Source: Muribaculaceae bacterium (GTDB lineage Bacteria; Bacteroidota; Bacteroidia; Bacteroidales; Muribaculaceae). From it: a stretch of DNA of 64,000 bases. Every line of letters begins with the position of its first letter. The stretch's first letter is position 1. Shown here piece by piece: positions 19,901 to 27,302 of this stretch. The stretch covers positions 1 to 64,000 of the forward strand of contig JAGATN010000019.1 of the NCBI GenBank assembly GCA_017621225.1, given 5' to 3'. The notes beneath the pieces are model-generated. The model was not told the origin of the DNA and searched no databases. It saw only the letters and a list, made by a program, of their open reading frames with translations. Made by a program: the position numbers and the translations under genes.

Positions 19901-19933
19901 GATAGCTACCAATAATAGAAACAGCTTTTTCAT
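16931..19933 (-). CDS. SusC/RagA-family TonB-dependent outer-membrane transporter (first Sus locus)
   Basis: The 1000-residue protein is the barrel of a SusCD importer. After a signal peptide (to about residue 20, CASAQ) it has the carboxypeptidase-regulatory-like beta-sandwich (RTIRGTVLSDADGEPLIGATV). A TonB-box-like region EEVVVTGYG and a plug with SSIRIRGVNSID and VLKDAAATAIYGSRAANGVI follow. The barrel ends in the usual aromatic-rich strand (YEFGVEVTF). Its first 21 coding bases and 42 bases of leader are identical, in inverted orientation, to those of the divergent susC at 20421. The promoter at 20029-20059 points at this gene, so in the sequenced orientation this operon looks ON. Confidence 0.95.
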   Translation of the reverse strand: MKKLFLLLVAIVSVAMCASAQTRTIRGTVLSDADGEPLIGATVLPLPSGSASAVVTDADGHFSLRIPASVKEVKVSYVGYESVTLPVSQDMEVRLKASDSRLEEVVVTGYGTGRKLGSVVGSVAVVSEKAFENKPSTTFVDALQGQVAGLSILSSSGDPSAVPSSIRIRGVNSIDASNTPLFILDGAPTSSSIFTTLNPNDIESTTVLKDAAATAIYGSRAANGVIVITTKKGKLGQKGRVTVRANVGWSSLVEDQITMMNSKQYLEFRNKINQPIVDKGALDAINKYNISTNWRDEIFDNAALLYSIEGAASGGSDRVRYYISLQHYDQNGLIASSGMHRETLRSSIDAKVNDWFSAGIQTNLGFTGYETNGFNSSGNYNNANNPVFGARKLMPYDSPYYYTVDEGGNIQWGEKADFYHYSGMWNPVTLMSYQPSNRSNLTATVNMYETINPIKGLTFKAQQAVTGYDYRNTAVRPDTHLSGTPMSPTDGVLDFSGRRSESFQRYYQFTYTNTAEYRFSLNDVHNITALVGQESIISKNNQFSIATEGQTDPRQMLLTNGTEVKMSGVGQSISESTMNSYFVNASYNYDERYFFDGSFRRDGSSKFAPRSRWSNFWSIGAMWNMKSEEFFKDYTWLDKLQLRASYGTAGNSGIDDYTYFGLIASGSIYNGNGSLGISQAPNYDLKWETVKGYDFGLAFGIFDHLTGEIDFYHKKTCDMLLDIPYSYTTGFSEGSGNIGSMTNTGIDIDLNAAIYKSKDWYVGVRANMNYNKNKVTELFNGKTSYPMPNYLTSYEIGKSVGQFYMVEYAGVDPTDGKQMWVDCNGNLTKTFNEERDAKVMNKSQYAPLSGGFGFDLRWKDLSLRTDFAWQGKKYLVNNDLMFIRNAANATSINQMVEMLNVWTKPGDITDIPGPSEAIEFDTRFLENASFLRMKNVTLQYSLPRSIMNKLDMAGIAFHFTGRNLLTFTNFTGYDPEPESNLVLFRYPNTRQYEFGVEVTF

Positions 19934-19975
19934 ACTAAAAAATAATTAGACATATAATTAATTGAATTTCAGAGT
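19913..19975. repeat. Left arm of a 63-bp perfect inverted repeat spanning the first susC start
   Basis: These 63 bases are the exact reverse complement of 20379-20441. The arm covers 42 bases of leader plus the first 21 coding bases of the minus-strand susC. Beyond it the two susC coding sequences differ at once. Confidence 0.95.
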
Positions 19976-19996
19976 TCTGCTTTTGTATTTGCATGC

Positions 19997-20021
19997 CGCC
20001 TCTCTCCCGCAGAGAGGCGAT
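19997..20021. repeat. Inner 25-bp inverted repeat, left copy, itself a hairpin
   Basis: The 25 bases match the reverse complement of 20333-20357 exactly. The core is a hairpin, CCTCTCT-CCCGC-AGAGAGG. A third, partly conserved copy (TCTCTCTGCGGGAGAGA) is at 20250-20266. Confidence 0.9.
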
Positions 20022-20028
20022 CAGGCGG

Positions 20029-20059
20029 CAAAGATAAACATATTTTATCATAAAACCAA
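20029..20059 (-). promoter_or_regulatory. Promoter directed at the first susC, inside the inverted repeats
   Basis: On the minus strand, TTGG (20056-20059) is followed by exactly 19 bases and then TATCTTTG (20029-20036), a very good Bacteroidetes promoter. It lies just inside the inner 25-bp repeat, so inversion between the repeats would turn it toward the plus-strand susC. I found no comparable promoter facing 20421. The rest of 20060-20330 is AT-rich with no gene. Confidence 0.65.
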
Positions 20060-20332
20060 CGAATTACGACTTTATTTTTTAGTTGTTAACATTTCGCCGT
20101 TTAAAAAATGAAAAATTATAATGGTGATTATGCTTCATTTATGACGTTTTTGACCCCTAAAACGAACAATTTGTTAATCTCCATTTTGACAAAATAAAGT
20201 TAACGCCTAAAATGGCCCGAAATGGCCCTAAAATGGGGTCAAATCATAGTCTCTCTGCGGGAGAGAAGCGGTCACTCTGCCATGGCCACACCTTAATTAT
20301 ATATATGTATGCTGAAGGCCCGAACCTTGTGC

Positions 20333-20357
20333 ATCGCCTCTCTGCGGGAGAGAGGCG
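20333..20357. repeat. Inner 25-bp inverted repeat, right copy
   Basis: Exact reverse complement of 19997-20021, with the same CCTCTCT/AGAGAGG hairpin. The segment between the two copies is 311 bases. Confidence 0.9.
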
Positions 20358-20378
20358 ACGTTCAGACATCGCAACAAG

Positions 20379-20441
20379 ACTCTGAAATTCAATTAATTAT
20401 ATGTCTAATTATTTTTTAGTATGAAAAAGCTGTTTCTATTA
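20379..20441. repeat. Right arm of the 63-bp perfect inverted repeat spanning the second susC start
   Basis: Exact reverse complement of 19913-19975. It contains 42 bases of leader and the first 21 coding bases (MKKLFLL) of the plus-strand susC. Confidence 0.95.
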
Positions 20442-23400
20442 CTTTTGACAGTGGCTACGATCGCCATCGCGTCGGCACAGACGCGTACCGTGACGGGCCA
20501 AGTTGTCTATGCCGGTGACGGCGAACCGCTTGTCGGCGTGTCCGTCATCCCGGTAGGATCATCGTCAGGAACAACTACTGACGTTAACGGCGAATTTTCG
20601 CTCAAGGTAAGCAACAACGTGAAAAAGCTTCGCTTCACCTACATCGGCATGCATGCCGTTGAAGCTGCAATTACCGGCGAAAAGATGCTCATCAAGATGC
20701 AAAATGCCGACACAAGCCTCGACGAAGTCATGGTGGTGGCCTACGGTACGGCAAAGCGCTCGGCCTTCACCGGGTCGGCTGCCGTGATCGACGCATCAGA
20801 TATCGAAAACTCGCAGGTGTCCAACGCCCTCAACGTGTTGAGCGGTAAGGTAGCCGGCATTCAGATCAACAATACGTCGGGTGCTCCCGGTTCGTCGCCT
20901 TCGTCGATACGCATTCGAGGCATATCGTCGCTCAACGCCGGCAACTCGCCCCTCGTTGTGGTCGACGGCGCTCCCTTCGGCGGCGACGTAAGCCTTATCA
21001 ACTCGAACGATATCCAGTCGATGACCGTGTTGAAGGATGCCGCTGCAAACGCCCTTTACGGTGCGCGCGGTGCCAACGGTGTGATCCTCATCACCACCAA
21101 GAAAGGACAGGGCGGCGGTGCCACCGTGACTTTCGACGCAAAGTGGGGTGCCAACAGACGTGCCACTCAGGACTACAACACCATCAACGACCCCAACCTC
21201 TACTACGAAACCTACTACAAATCGCTCTACAACTACTACCTCAATCAGAACGGCGCAACTCCGGCTTCGGCATGGGCTTCGGCCAACAGCAACCTGATTG
21301 ACGGTTCGTTCGGTTTGGGATACAACATCTACTCATATCCCGCAGGCGAAATGCTCATCGGCGCAAACGGCAAGCTCAACCCCAACGCCACCATCGGCCG
21401 CATGGTCAACTACAAGGGCACCGACTACTGGATTCAGCCCGACAACTGGCTCGATGAAACCTACGAAGGCGCAATGCGTCAGGAATACAACTTCTCGGTA
21501 TCGAACAACGCCGAAAACTCGTCGTTCTACGCATCGGCAGGCTACTTGAAGAACGAAGGTATCATACCCAACTCCGACTTCGAACGTATCACAGGCCGTC
21601 TGGCTGCCGACACTCAGGCCAAATCATGGCTCAAGGTGGGCGGTAACTTTGCTTACACGCACTACGAAACCAACTCAATGGCCGGCGACGGTAGCGGTAC
21701 ATCAACCGTCAACCCCCTCGCTTTTGCAACCAGCATAGCTCCCATCTACCCGATGTATCTCCGCGACGCACAGCGCCAGTACATGCGCAATGCCGACGGT
21801 CTCATCATATATGACTACGGCGACGGCATGAACGCAGGCCTCAACCGTCCGGCCATCTCGGGCGCCAACGGCCTGTCATCAGCCATCTACAACACCAGCA
21901 ACACCGAAGGCAACTCGTTTAACGTAAACGGCTTCATGGACATCACGTTCCTGAAGGACTTCAAGTTTACCACCAACAACACGGTGTACATCGACGAATA
22001 TCGCGGCACGAGCGTGACCAACCCGCTGTTCGGACAGGGTCAGGCCACCGGCGGTAGCGTAACCAAGAGCCACAACCGCTACATGAACTATCAGTTCCAG
22101 CAGTTGCTCACCTGGGCCAAGAACTTCGACAAGCACAACGTGAACATCCTCTTAGGTCACGAAAACAGCTGGATAAAGGCTTACTACCTCAACGGCTACA
22201 AGACTCAGATGTTCTCGCCCGACAATAAGGAACTCAACGGCGCAGTGGTCGACGGCGGTCAGGAATCGTACACCACCGACTACAACAACGAGGGCTACCT
22301 CATGCGCGCACAATACGACTATGATTCTCGCTACTTCGGTTCGTTCTCGTTCCGTCGCGACGCTTCGTCACGCTTCCATCCCAGCAACCGTTGGGGTAAC
22401 TTCTGGTCGCTCGGCGGCGCATGGATCATCTCGAAAGAAGAATGGTACGACCTGCAGTGGATGAACATGTTGAAGTTCAAGGCTTCGTATGGCGAACAGG
22501 GTAACGACAACATCGGTAACTACCGCTACACCAACACTTACTCGATAGTCAACTCTGACGGCAAGCCCGCAGTGGTTCCGTCGAGCGTAATGGGTAACAC
22601 CAATCTTACTTGGGAAAAGAACGGCAACTTCAATATCGGCGTCGAATTCGGCATGTTCAACGATCGCCTCACCGGCAGCTTCGAAGGCTTCTACCGCAAG
22701 ACCACCGACATGCTCTATCAGAAACCGCTCCCCGTTTCGATGGGTTACACCAACCAGTGGCAAAACTTCGGCGACATGAAGAACGCCGGTATCGAAACCG
22801 AATTGAACGGCATCCTGCTTCAGGGCCGCGACTTCAGCTGGGACGTAAACTTCAACCTTACCTGGTATAAGAACGAAGTTACCCGTCTGCCCGAAACGAG
22901 CCGCTCAAAGACCGTTGAAGGTTACGAAGGTACTGCCAGCGGCGGCAACTTCATAGCCGAAGGCCTCCCCCTCTACACTTATTACTGCTACGAATATGCA
23001 GGCGTCGACCAGGTAACCGGACGCGCCCTCTACTATACCGACGTGAAGGAAGACGGCAAGATAGTACGTCGCGCACGCGTCGATGCAAGCGGCAAGCCCG
23101 CATCTGACGAACCCGAAGGCTACAAAGGCGCTTCGCCCGAACGTTATCTTTGCGGCAGCGCACTGCCCGAAGTATATGGCGGTTTCGGCACATCGGCCAC
23201 CTACAAAGGCTTCGACATCTCGTTTGCATTCAACTATCAGCTCGGCGGCCAGGTGATGGACGGCAACTATCAGAGCCTTATGTCGTCGCCCGGCACCATG
23301 AACCGTGGTAACGCAATGCACGCCGACATATTGAAGTCATGGACGGCCGAAGCCCCCAACAACACCATTCCTCGTCTCTGCTTCAGCGACCAGGACAACG

Positions 23401-23654
23401 TGACCAGCTCACGCTTCCTCACGAGCGCTTCTTACCTGAGCCTCCAGAACATCAACTTCGGTTACACTCTGCCTCAGTCGATAGTAAACCGTCTGCAACT
23501 CCAGAAGCTTCGCGTATATCTCTCTTGCGAAAACGTTTGGCTCTGGTCGAAGCGTCAGGGTCTCGACCCGCGCCAGTCAATCAGCGGATCGTCAACGAAT
23601 GTTTACTACTCTCCCATCCGCACCATTTCGGGCGGTTTCACCGTTACTCTCTAA
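20421..23654 (+). CDS. SusC/RagA-family TonB-dependent outer-membrane transporter (second Sus locus)
   Basis: This 1077-residue importer barrel has a signal peptide ending near ASAQ. It is followed by the carboxypeptidase-regulatory-like domain (VTGQVVYAGDGEPLVGVSV), the plug motifs SSIRIRGISSLNAGNSPLVV and VLKDAAANALYGARGANGVI, and a full barrel. Only the first seven residues and the leader match the divergent susC; the mature proteins are clearly different, so the two transporters should take up different ligands. susD follows after 18 bases. In the sequenced orientation no good promoter faces this gene, so the operon may be OFF unless the intergenic segment inverts. Confidence 0.95.
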   Translation: MKKLFLLLLTVATIAIASAQTRTVTGQVVYAGDGEPLVGVSVIPVGSSSGTTTDVNGEFSLKVSNNVKKLRFTYIGMHAVEAAITGEKMLIKMQNADTSLDEVMVVAYGTAKRSAFTGSAAVIDASDIENSQVSNALNVLSGKVAGIQINNTSGAPGSSPSSIRIRGISSLNAGNSPLVVVDGAPFGGDVSLINSNDIQSMTVLKDAAANALYGARGANGVILITTKKGQGGGATVTFDAKWGANRRATQDYNTINDPNLYYETYYKSLYNYYLNQNGATPASAWASANSNLIDGSFGLGYNIYSYPAGEMLIGANGKLNPNATIGRMVNYKGTDYWIQPDNWLDETYEGAMRQEYNFSVSNNAENSSFYASAGYLKNEGIIPNSDFERITGRLAADTQAKSWLKVGGNFAYTHYETNSMAGDGSGTSTVNPLAFATSIAPIYPMYLRDAQRQYMRNADGLIIYDYGDGMNAGLNRPAISGANGLSSAIYNTSNTEGNSFNVNGFMDITFLKDFKFTTNNTVYIDEYRGTSVTNPLFGQGQATGGSVTKSHNRYMNYQFQQLLTWAKNFDKHNVNILLGHENSWIKAYYLNGYKTQMFSPDNKELNGAVVDGGQESYTTDYNNEGYLMRAQYDYDSRYFGSFSFRRDASSRFHPSNRWGNFWSLGGAWIISKEEWYDLQWMNMLKFKASYGEQGNDNIGNYRYTNTYSIVNSDGKPAVVPSSVMGNTNLTWEKNGNFNIGVEFGMFNDRLTGSFEGFYRKTTDMLYQKPLPVSMGYTNQWQNFGDMKNAGIETELNGILLQGRDFSWDVNFNLTWYKNEVTRLPETSRSKTVEGYEGTASGGNFIAEGLPLYTYYCYEYAGVDQVTGRALYYTDVKEDGKIVRRARVDASGKPASDEPEGYKGASPERYLCGSALPEVYGGFGTSATYKGFDISFAFNYQLGGQVMDGNYQSLMSSPGTMNRGNAMHADILKSWTAEAPNNTIPRLCFSDQDNVTSSRFLTSASYLSLQNINFGYTLPQSIVNRLQLQKLRVYLSCENVWLWSKRQGLDPRQSISGSSTNVYYSPIRTISGGFTVTL

Positions 23655-23672
23655 TTTGACATTCAAAACAGC

Positions 23673-25271
23673 ATGAAAGTAAATTACAAATCACTAATAG
23701 CCGGCGCACTCATTGCACCTTTCGTCATGACGAGCTGCATCGAGGAAACCGAACCGACCAACAGCGTCACCCAGGATCAGCTTGGCGCATCGTCAACGGC
23801 AATCGAAGCCGCTATCGGCGGTATACCTTCGTACATGAAGAAATACCATGTATGGACATCTGAAGCATGGGACTTCGGTTATCCCGCACAGATGCTGATC
23901 CGCGACTTCCTGACTCAGGATGCGTTCCAACCCTATAACGGATACCAGCACTTCTGGCAGGGCCAGCAGATTTCGCTCGGCCTCGACGCAGGCTACGGAT
24001 TCTGCCAGGTTACATGGTACTACTACAACCTCCAGGTAAAGGCCGCCAACGACGTAGTGGCCGCCATCAACCCCGAAGGCGCTTCCGACTATATGCTCAA
24101 CGGCCTCGCTCAGGCTCTTGCATACCGCGCATCGACCTATCTCGACATGGCTCGTTACTACGAGTTCCTCCCCAACGCCACCACCAGCGGCTTGGTAAGC
24201 GAAGGTCATGACGTGACCAACCTCACGGTGCCCATCACCGACCCCACCAACCCCGACATCGTGGCCGACAACAATCCCCGCGCCACTCGTCAGCAGATGT
24301 TTGAATTCATCCTCAACGACCTCGACAACGCTGCCGCCTACATGCAAAAGGCAGGCATCGCCCGCTCTAACAAAACCCTGCCCGACCTCGGCGTGGTTTA
24401 CGGCTTGAAGGCTCGTCTGTACATGTGGGTTGAAGATTATCCCAAAGCTGCCGAATTTGCCCGCATGGCCATAAACGCTTCGGGTGCCACTCCGCTCACA
24501 CGCGACGAATGGTTCGATCCCGTCAACGGCTTCAACACCCTGTCGACTCCGGCATGGATGTGGGGCTTGCAGATGGTGAAGGAAGACGCCGCCATCGGTT
24601 ACAGCTGCTGGACCTCGTTCGTGGCTTCGGAAGCACAGATAGGCTATGCCGGACGTTACCACTTGTGGTTCACGATCGACAAGTCGCTCTACGAATCGAT
24701 TCCCGACAACGACTGGCGCAAGCTCTCATGGGTGGCTCCGGCCGACAGCCCTCTCTCGGGTCAGGAAGTTTACTCTCACCCCGAACTGTTCAAGGGTGAA
24801 ATCGATCCGTATGCCAGCTTGAAGTTCCGCACCGGCAACGCCGACCTCTCCGACTTCAACGTGGTAATGGCCACCGCCATTCCGTTGATGCGCGTCGAAG
24901 AGATGTATCTCATCGAGGCTGAAGCCACCGCCCACACCAACCCGACGGCCGGCAAGCAGCTCCTCGAAACGTTCATGAAAACGTATCGCTACGCCGACTA
25001 TCGTTGCAACGCAACCGACACTGAAGGCGTAGTTGACCAGTGCTTCTTGCAGAAACGCATCGAGCTTTGGGGCGAAGGACAGACATTCTTCGACGTAAAA
25101 CGCCTCAACAAATCGGTGACCCGCGACTATCCCGGCACCAACTGGCCCGACCTCTGCCGCTTCAACACCGTAGGCCGTCCCGACTGGATGAACCTGCCGA
25201 TATGCGAATATGAGGGCGACTTCAACGCCGGATTCCGTGGATACAACAACCCCGACATAGGTCGTCAATAA
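23673..25271 (+). CDS. SusD/RagB-family surface lipoprotein (second Sus locus)
   Basis: The 532-residue partner of the SusC at 20421 has a signal peptide with lipobox FVMTSC and acidic residues after the Cys, as expected for surface export. The helical core includes ALAYRASTYLDMARYYEFLP near residue 150 and KARLYMWVEDYPKAAEFARM near residue 250. The SusD C-terminal signature MRVEEMYLIEAEATAH is near residue 410, with LWGEGQTFFDVKRL near residue 470. It starts 18 bases after susC and 35 bases before the next lipoprotein. The substrate is unknown. Confidence 0.92.
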   Translation: MKVNYKSLIAGALIAPFVMTSCIEETEPTNSVTQDQLGASSTAIEAAIGGIPSYMKKYHVWTSEAWDFGYPAQMLIRDFLTQDAFQPYNGYQHFWQGQQISLGLDAGYGFCQVTWYYYNLQVKAANDVVAAINPEGASDYMLNGLAQALAYRASTYLDMARYYEFLPNATTSGLVSEGHDVTNLTVPITDPTNPDIVADNNPRATRQQMFEFILNDLDNAAAYMQKAGIARSNKTLPDLGVVYGLKARLYMWVEDYPKAAEFARMAINASGATPLTRDEWFDPVNGFNTLSTPAWMWGLQMVKEDAAIGYSCWTSFVASEAQIGYAGRYHLWFTIDKSLYESIPDNDWRKLSWVAPADSPLSGQEVYSHPELFKGEIDPYASLKFRTGNADLSDFNVVMATAIPLMRVEEMYLIEAEATAHTNPTAGKQLLETFMKTYRYADYRCNATDTEGVVDQCFLQKRIELWGEGQTFFDVKRLNKSVTRDYPGTNWPDLCRFNTVGRPDWMNLPICEYEGDFNAGFRGYNNPDIGRQ

Positions 25272-25306
25272 ACCACTCCCTCCAAAACTCTTTTAAATAA
25301 AGCATT

Positions 25307-27172
25307 ATGAAAATTCAAAAGATATTTTTCGGATTATTCGCCGCTGCTATGGCCGTTACCATGACGGCCTGCAGCGAAGACGAGCCCGTTTGGCAGCCCG
25401 GCGAATCTTCATCGTCGACTACTGCGGCTTATTTTTCGGCTGACGACCCCACTTCGATAGCTTTGGCTGAAGGTCAGGCTTCACTGTCGGTCAACATCAG
25501 CCGTCAGAACGCTACCGGCGAGGCTACCGTACAGCTCACCTCAACCGGTTCGTCGGAAATATTCACCGTCCCCACGTCGGTAAGCTTCGCGGCAGGCGAA
25601 GCCACCGCCGCCATCAACGTCGGCGTCGACTTCAGCAAGGTAAAAGCCAACGACAATTATCCTCTGGTAATAGCAATAGCCGAGGGCGATGCCACTCCCT
25701 ACGGCAAAAGCTCAATCAACATCAGCGTGGTCTACTCACCCTGGGGTGCCTGGACGGCTCTGTCGGAACGCGGCGTATACACCCTCAACACGCCTTACAG
25801 CGGATCGTATGAGGTTGACCTCCAGATGCGTCAGTCGAAAATCGACCCCAATCAGGTGCAATATCGCATTCCGGCCGACAACGGTAGCAACTATGCCCTG
25901 TGGGAACCTGAAATGATCATCGAACTCGATCTTTCAACCAACATCGTCACCGTGCCCCTTCAGCTTAACGGTGATTCGCAAAACGATCTGCCCATCAGAT
26001 ATTGCGACAGCTATACGCTATACACCAAAGTGTTGAACAGCAACAACCCCGGCCAATACCTCGGCTTGAGCAACTTCAACCCCAAGACCGGTTTGCTTAC
26101 GCTCAACATCGCATACTTTATGATCAACGGCAATAAAGTAAGCTGGTGGGGTGGCGCATTCGACAACTATCTGCAACTCCCCGGATATGCCGATTACACC
26201 GTCGAGATTTCGTCGAACGGACACTGGATTGACGACAACGGCGTTGAAAACCAGATTCTCAACTTCTACAAGTCGGCCGACCTCGCAAGCGTGAAATACG
26301 AAGTGCTTCAAGGCAAAGTTACCGGCGATGCCCTCACGGCTGCCATCAACGCACTTGCCGCCGACGGCGAAGCCGATGAGCTTACCGAATCGGGCAACGT
26401 GGCATTCCAACTCGAAGCAGGCACTTACACCGCCATCGCCGTAGGCATGGCCGAAGGTGCAATGCAGACAAGCGCATCGTTCACCTTCGATTTCGAATCG
26501 GTGATGGTTGACCCCAATGCCGACTGGAACGACCTTGGCCTTTGCAAGTATACCGACGGTTTCGTATCGTCATGGTTCGAAATACCGGCCTTCACCTATG
26601 CCGTAGAAGTACAGGAGCACAAGAGCGAGCCCGGCGTATATCGCCTGGTTGAACCTTACGGACAGGCATGGCCCGCATGGGATCCGTCAATTGCGCTCCC
26701 CGGCAAGCATTACATAATCATCAACGCACAGGATCCCGAAGGTGTGTATGTAGAAACCTCATCGCTCGGCATCCAGCTTAATCCGGATTACGGCGAATTC
26801 TGCGTTTCGTCAGATGCATACCTGACACTCGAAGATGGCTATAGCCTCGATGCGATAAAGGCAGCCGGACTTTGCGGCGTGATGAAGGATGGCGTAATCA
26901 CCTTCCCCGCCCCTAAGACCCTTCTTATGTCGATGACGCTTTATCAGGGCGGCGGATGGTACTACTCCGACAAAAACGGCGATTTCAGCCTCGACGTAAA
27001 CGGAGTTTCGCCTGCCGACGTAGCCACTCAGAAGGCATCGATCAACCTCAACAACTTGCAAATCAAAGACGCTACGAAATCGAATGCCAAGGCTTCGAAC
27101 TCGATACGCGGCAAGGTGGTATCGGCCGAAAAGCTCGCCGGCAAAGTAATGACCGCCGGAGCTATCCGCTAA
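25307..27172 (+). CDS. Sus-locus surface lipoprotein with a Calx-beta-like domain (second locus)
   Basis: The 621-residue protein has a lipoprotein signal (AVTMTACSEDEP), again with acidic residues after Cys. Residues 38-145 form a Calx-beta-like sandwich (LAEGQASLSVNISRQNATGEATVQL). The rest is made of beta-rich repeats with WGAWTALSERGVYTL and a WYYSDKNGDFSL segment, possibly ligand-binding. It is the third gene of the susC-susD operon, in the same order as in the divergent locus, although the lipoproteins differ in length. No catalytic motif is seen. A terminator follows at 27226. Confidence 0.75.
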   Translation: MKIQKIFFGLFAAAMAVTMTACSEDEPVWQPGESSSSTTAAYFSADDPTSIALAEGQASLSVNISRQNATGEATVQLTSTGSSEIFTVPTSVSFAAGEATAAINVGVDFSKVKANDNYPLVIAIAEGDATPYGKSSINISVVYSPWGAWTALSERGVYTLNTPYSGSYEVDLQMRQSKIDPNQVQYRIPADNGSNYALWEPEMIIELDLSTNIVTVPLQLNGDSQNDLPIRYCDSYTLYTKVLNSNNPGQYLGLSNFNPKTGLLTLNIAYFMINGNKVSWWGGAFDNYLQLPGYADYTVEISSNGHWIDDNGVENQILNFYKSADLASVKYEVLQGKVTGDALTAAINALAADGEADELTESGNVAFQLEAGTYTAIAVGMAEGAMQTSASFTFDFESVMVDPNADWNDLGLCKYTDGFVSSWFEIPAFTYAVEVQEHKSEPGVYRLVEPYGQAWPAWDPSIALPGKHYIIINAQDPEGVYVETSSLGIQLNPDYGEFCVSSDAYLTLEDGYSLDAIKAAGLCGVMKDGVITFPAPKTLLMSMTLYQGGGWYYSDKNGDFSLDVNGVSPADVATQKASINLNNLQIKDATKSNAKASNSIRGKVVSAEKLAGKVMTAGAIR

Positions 27173-27225
27173 TGTCAGCGCGTAACGTAGCTACTCGTTA
27201 GCCTACATACGAAAACCATCAATAC

Positions 27226-27268
27226 GTCACCCGTCAAATAAAAATATTTGGCGGGTGACTATTTTTTA
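27226..27268 (+). terminator. Intrinsic terminator of the second Sus operon
   Basis: GTCACCCGTCAAATA pairs with TATTTGGCGGGTGAC around a four-base A loop, with one mismatch, and is followed by ATTTTTTATT. Its right arm contains the -33 element of the next promoter. Confidence 0.85.
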
Positions 27269-27277
27269 TTAATTTTG
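27247..27277 (+). promoter_or_regulatory. Promoter of the S8 peptidase gene
   Basis: TTTG (27247-27250), 19 bases, then TAATTTTG (27270-27277) is a close match to the Bacteroidetes sigma-ABfr promoter. It gives a leader of about 20 bases before the ATG at 27303. It overlaps the terminator hairpin of the upstream operon. Confidence 0.7.
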
Positions 27278-27302
27278 CCAACAATCCATTATAATTCCGA
27301 AT

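Noticed and set aside
19913..20441. Insertion sequence ends
   Set aside because: The inverted repeats enclose about 400 bases with no transposase, and they extend into the coding starts of both susC genes.
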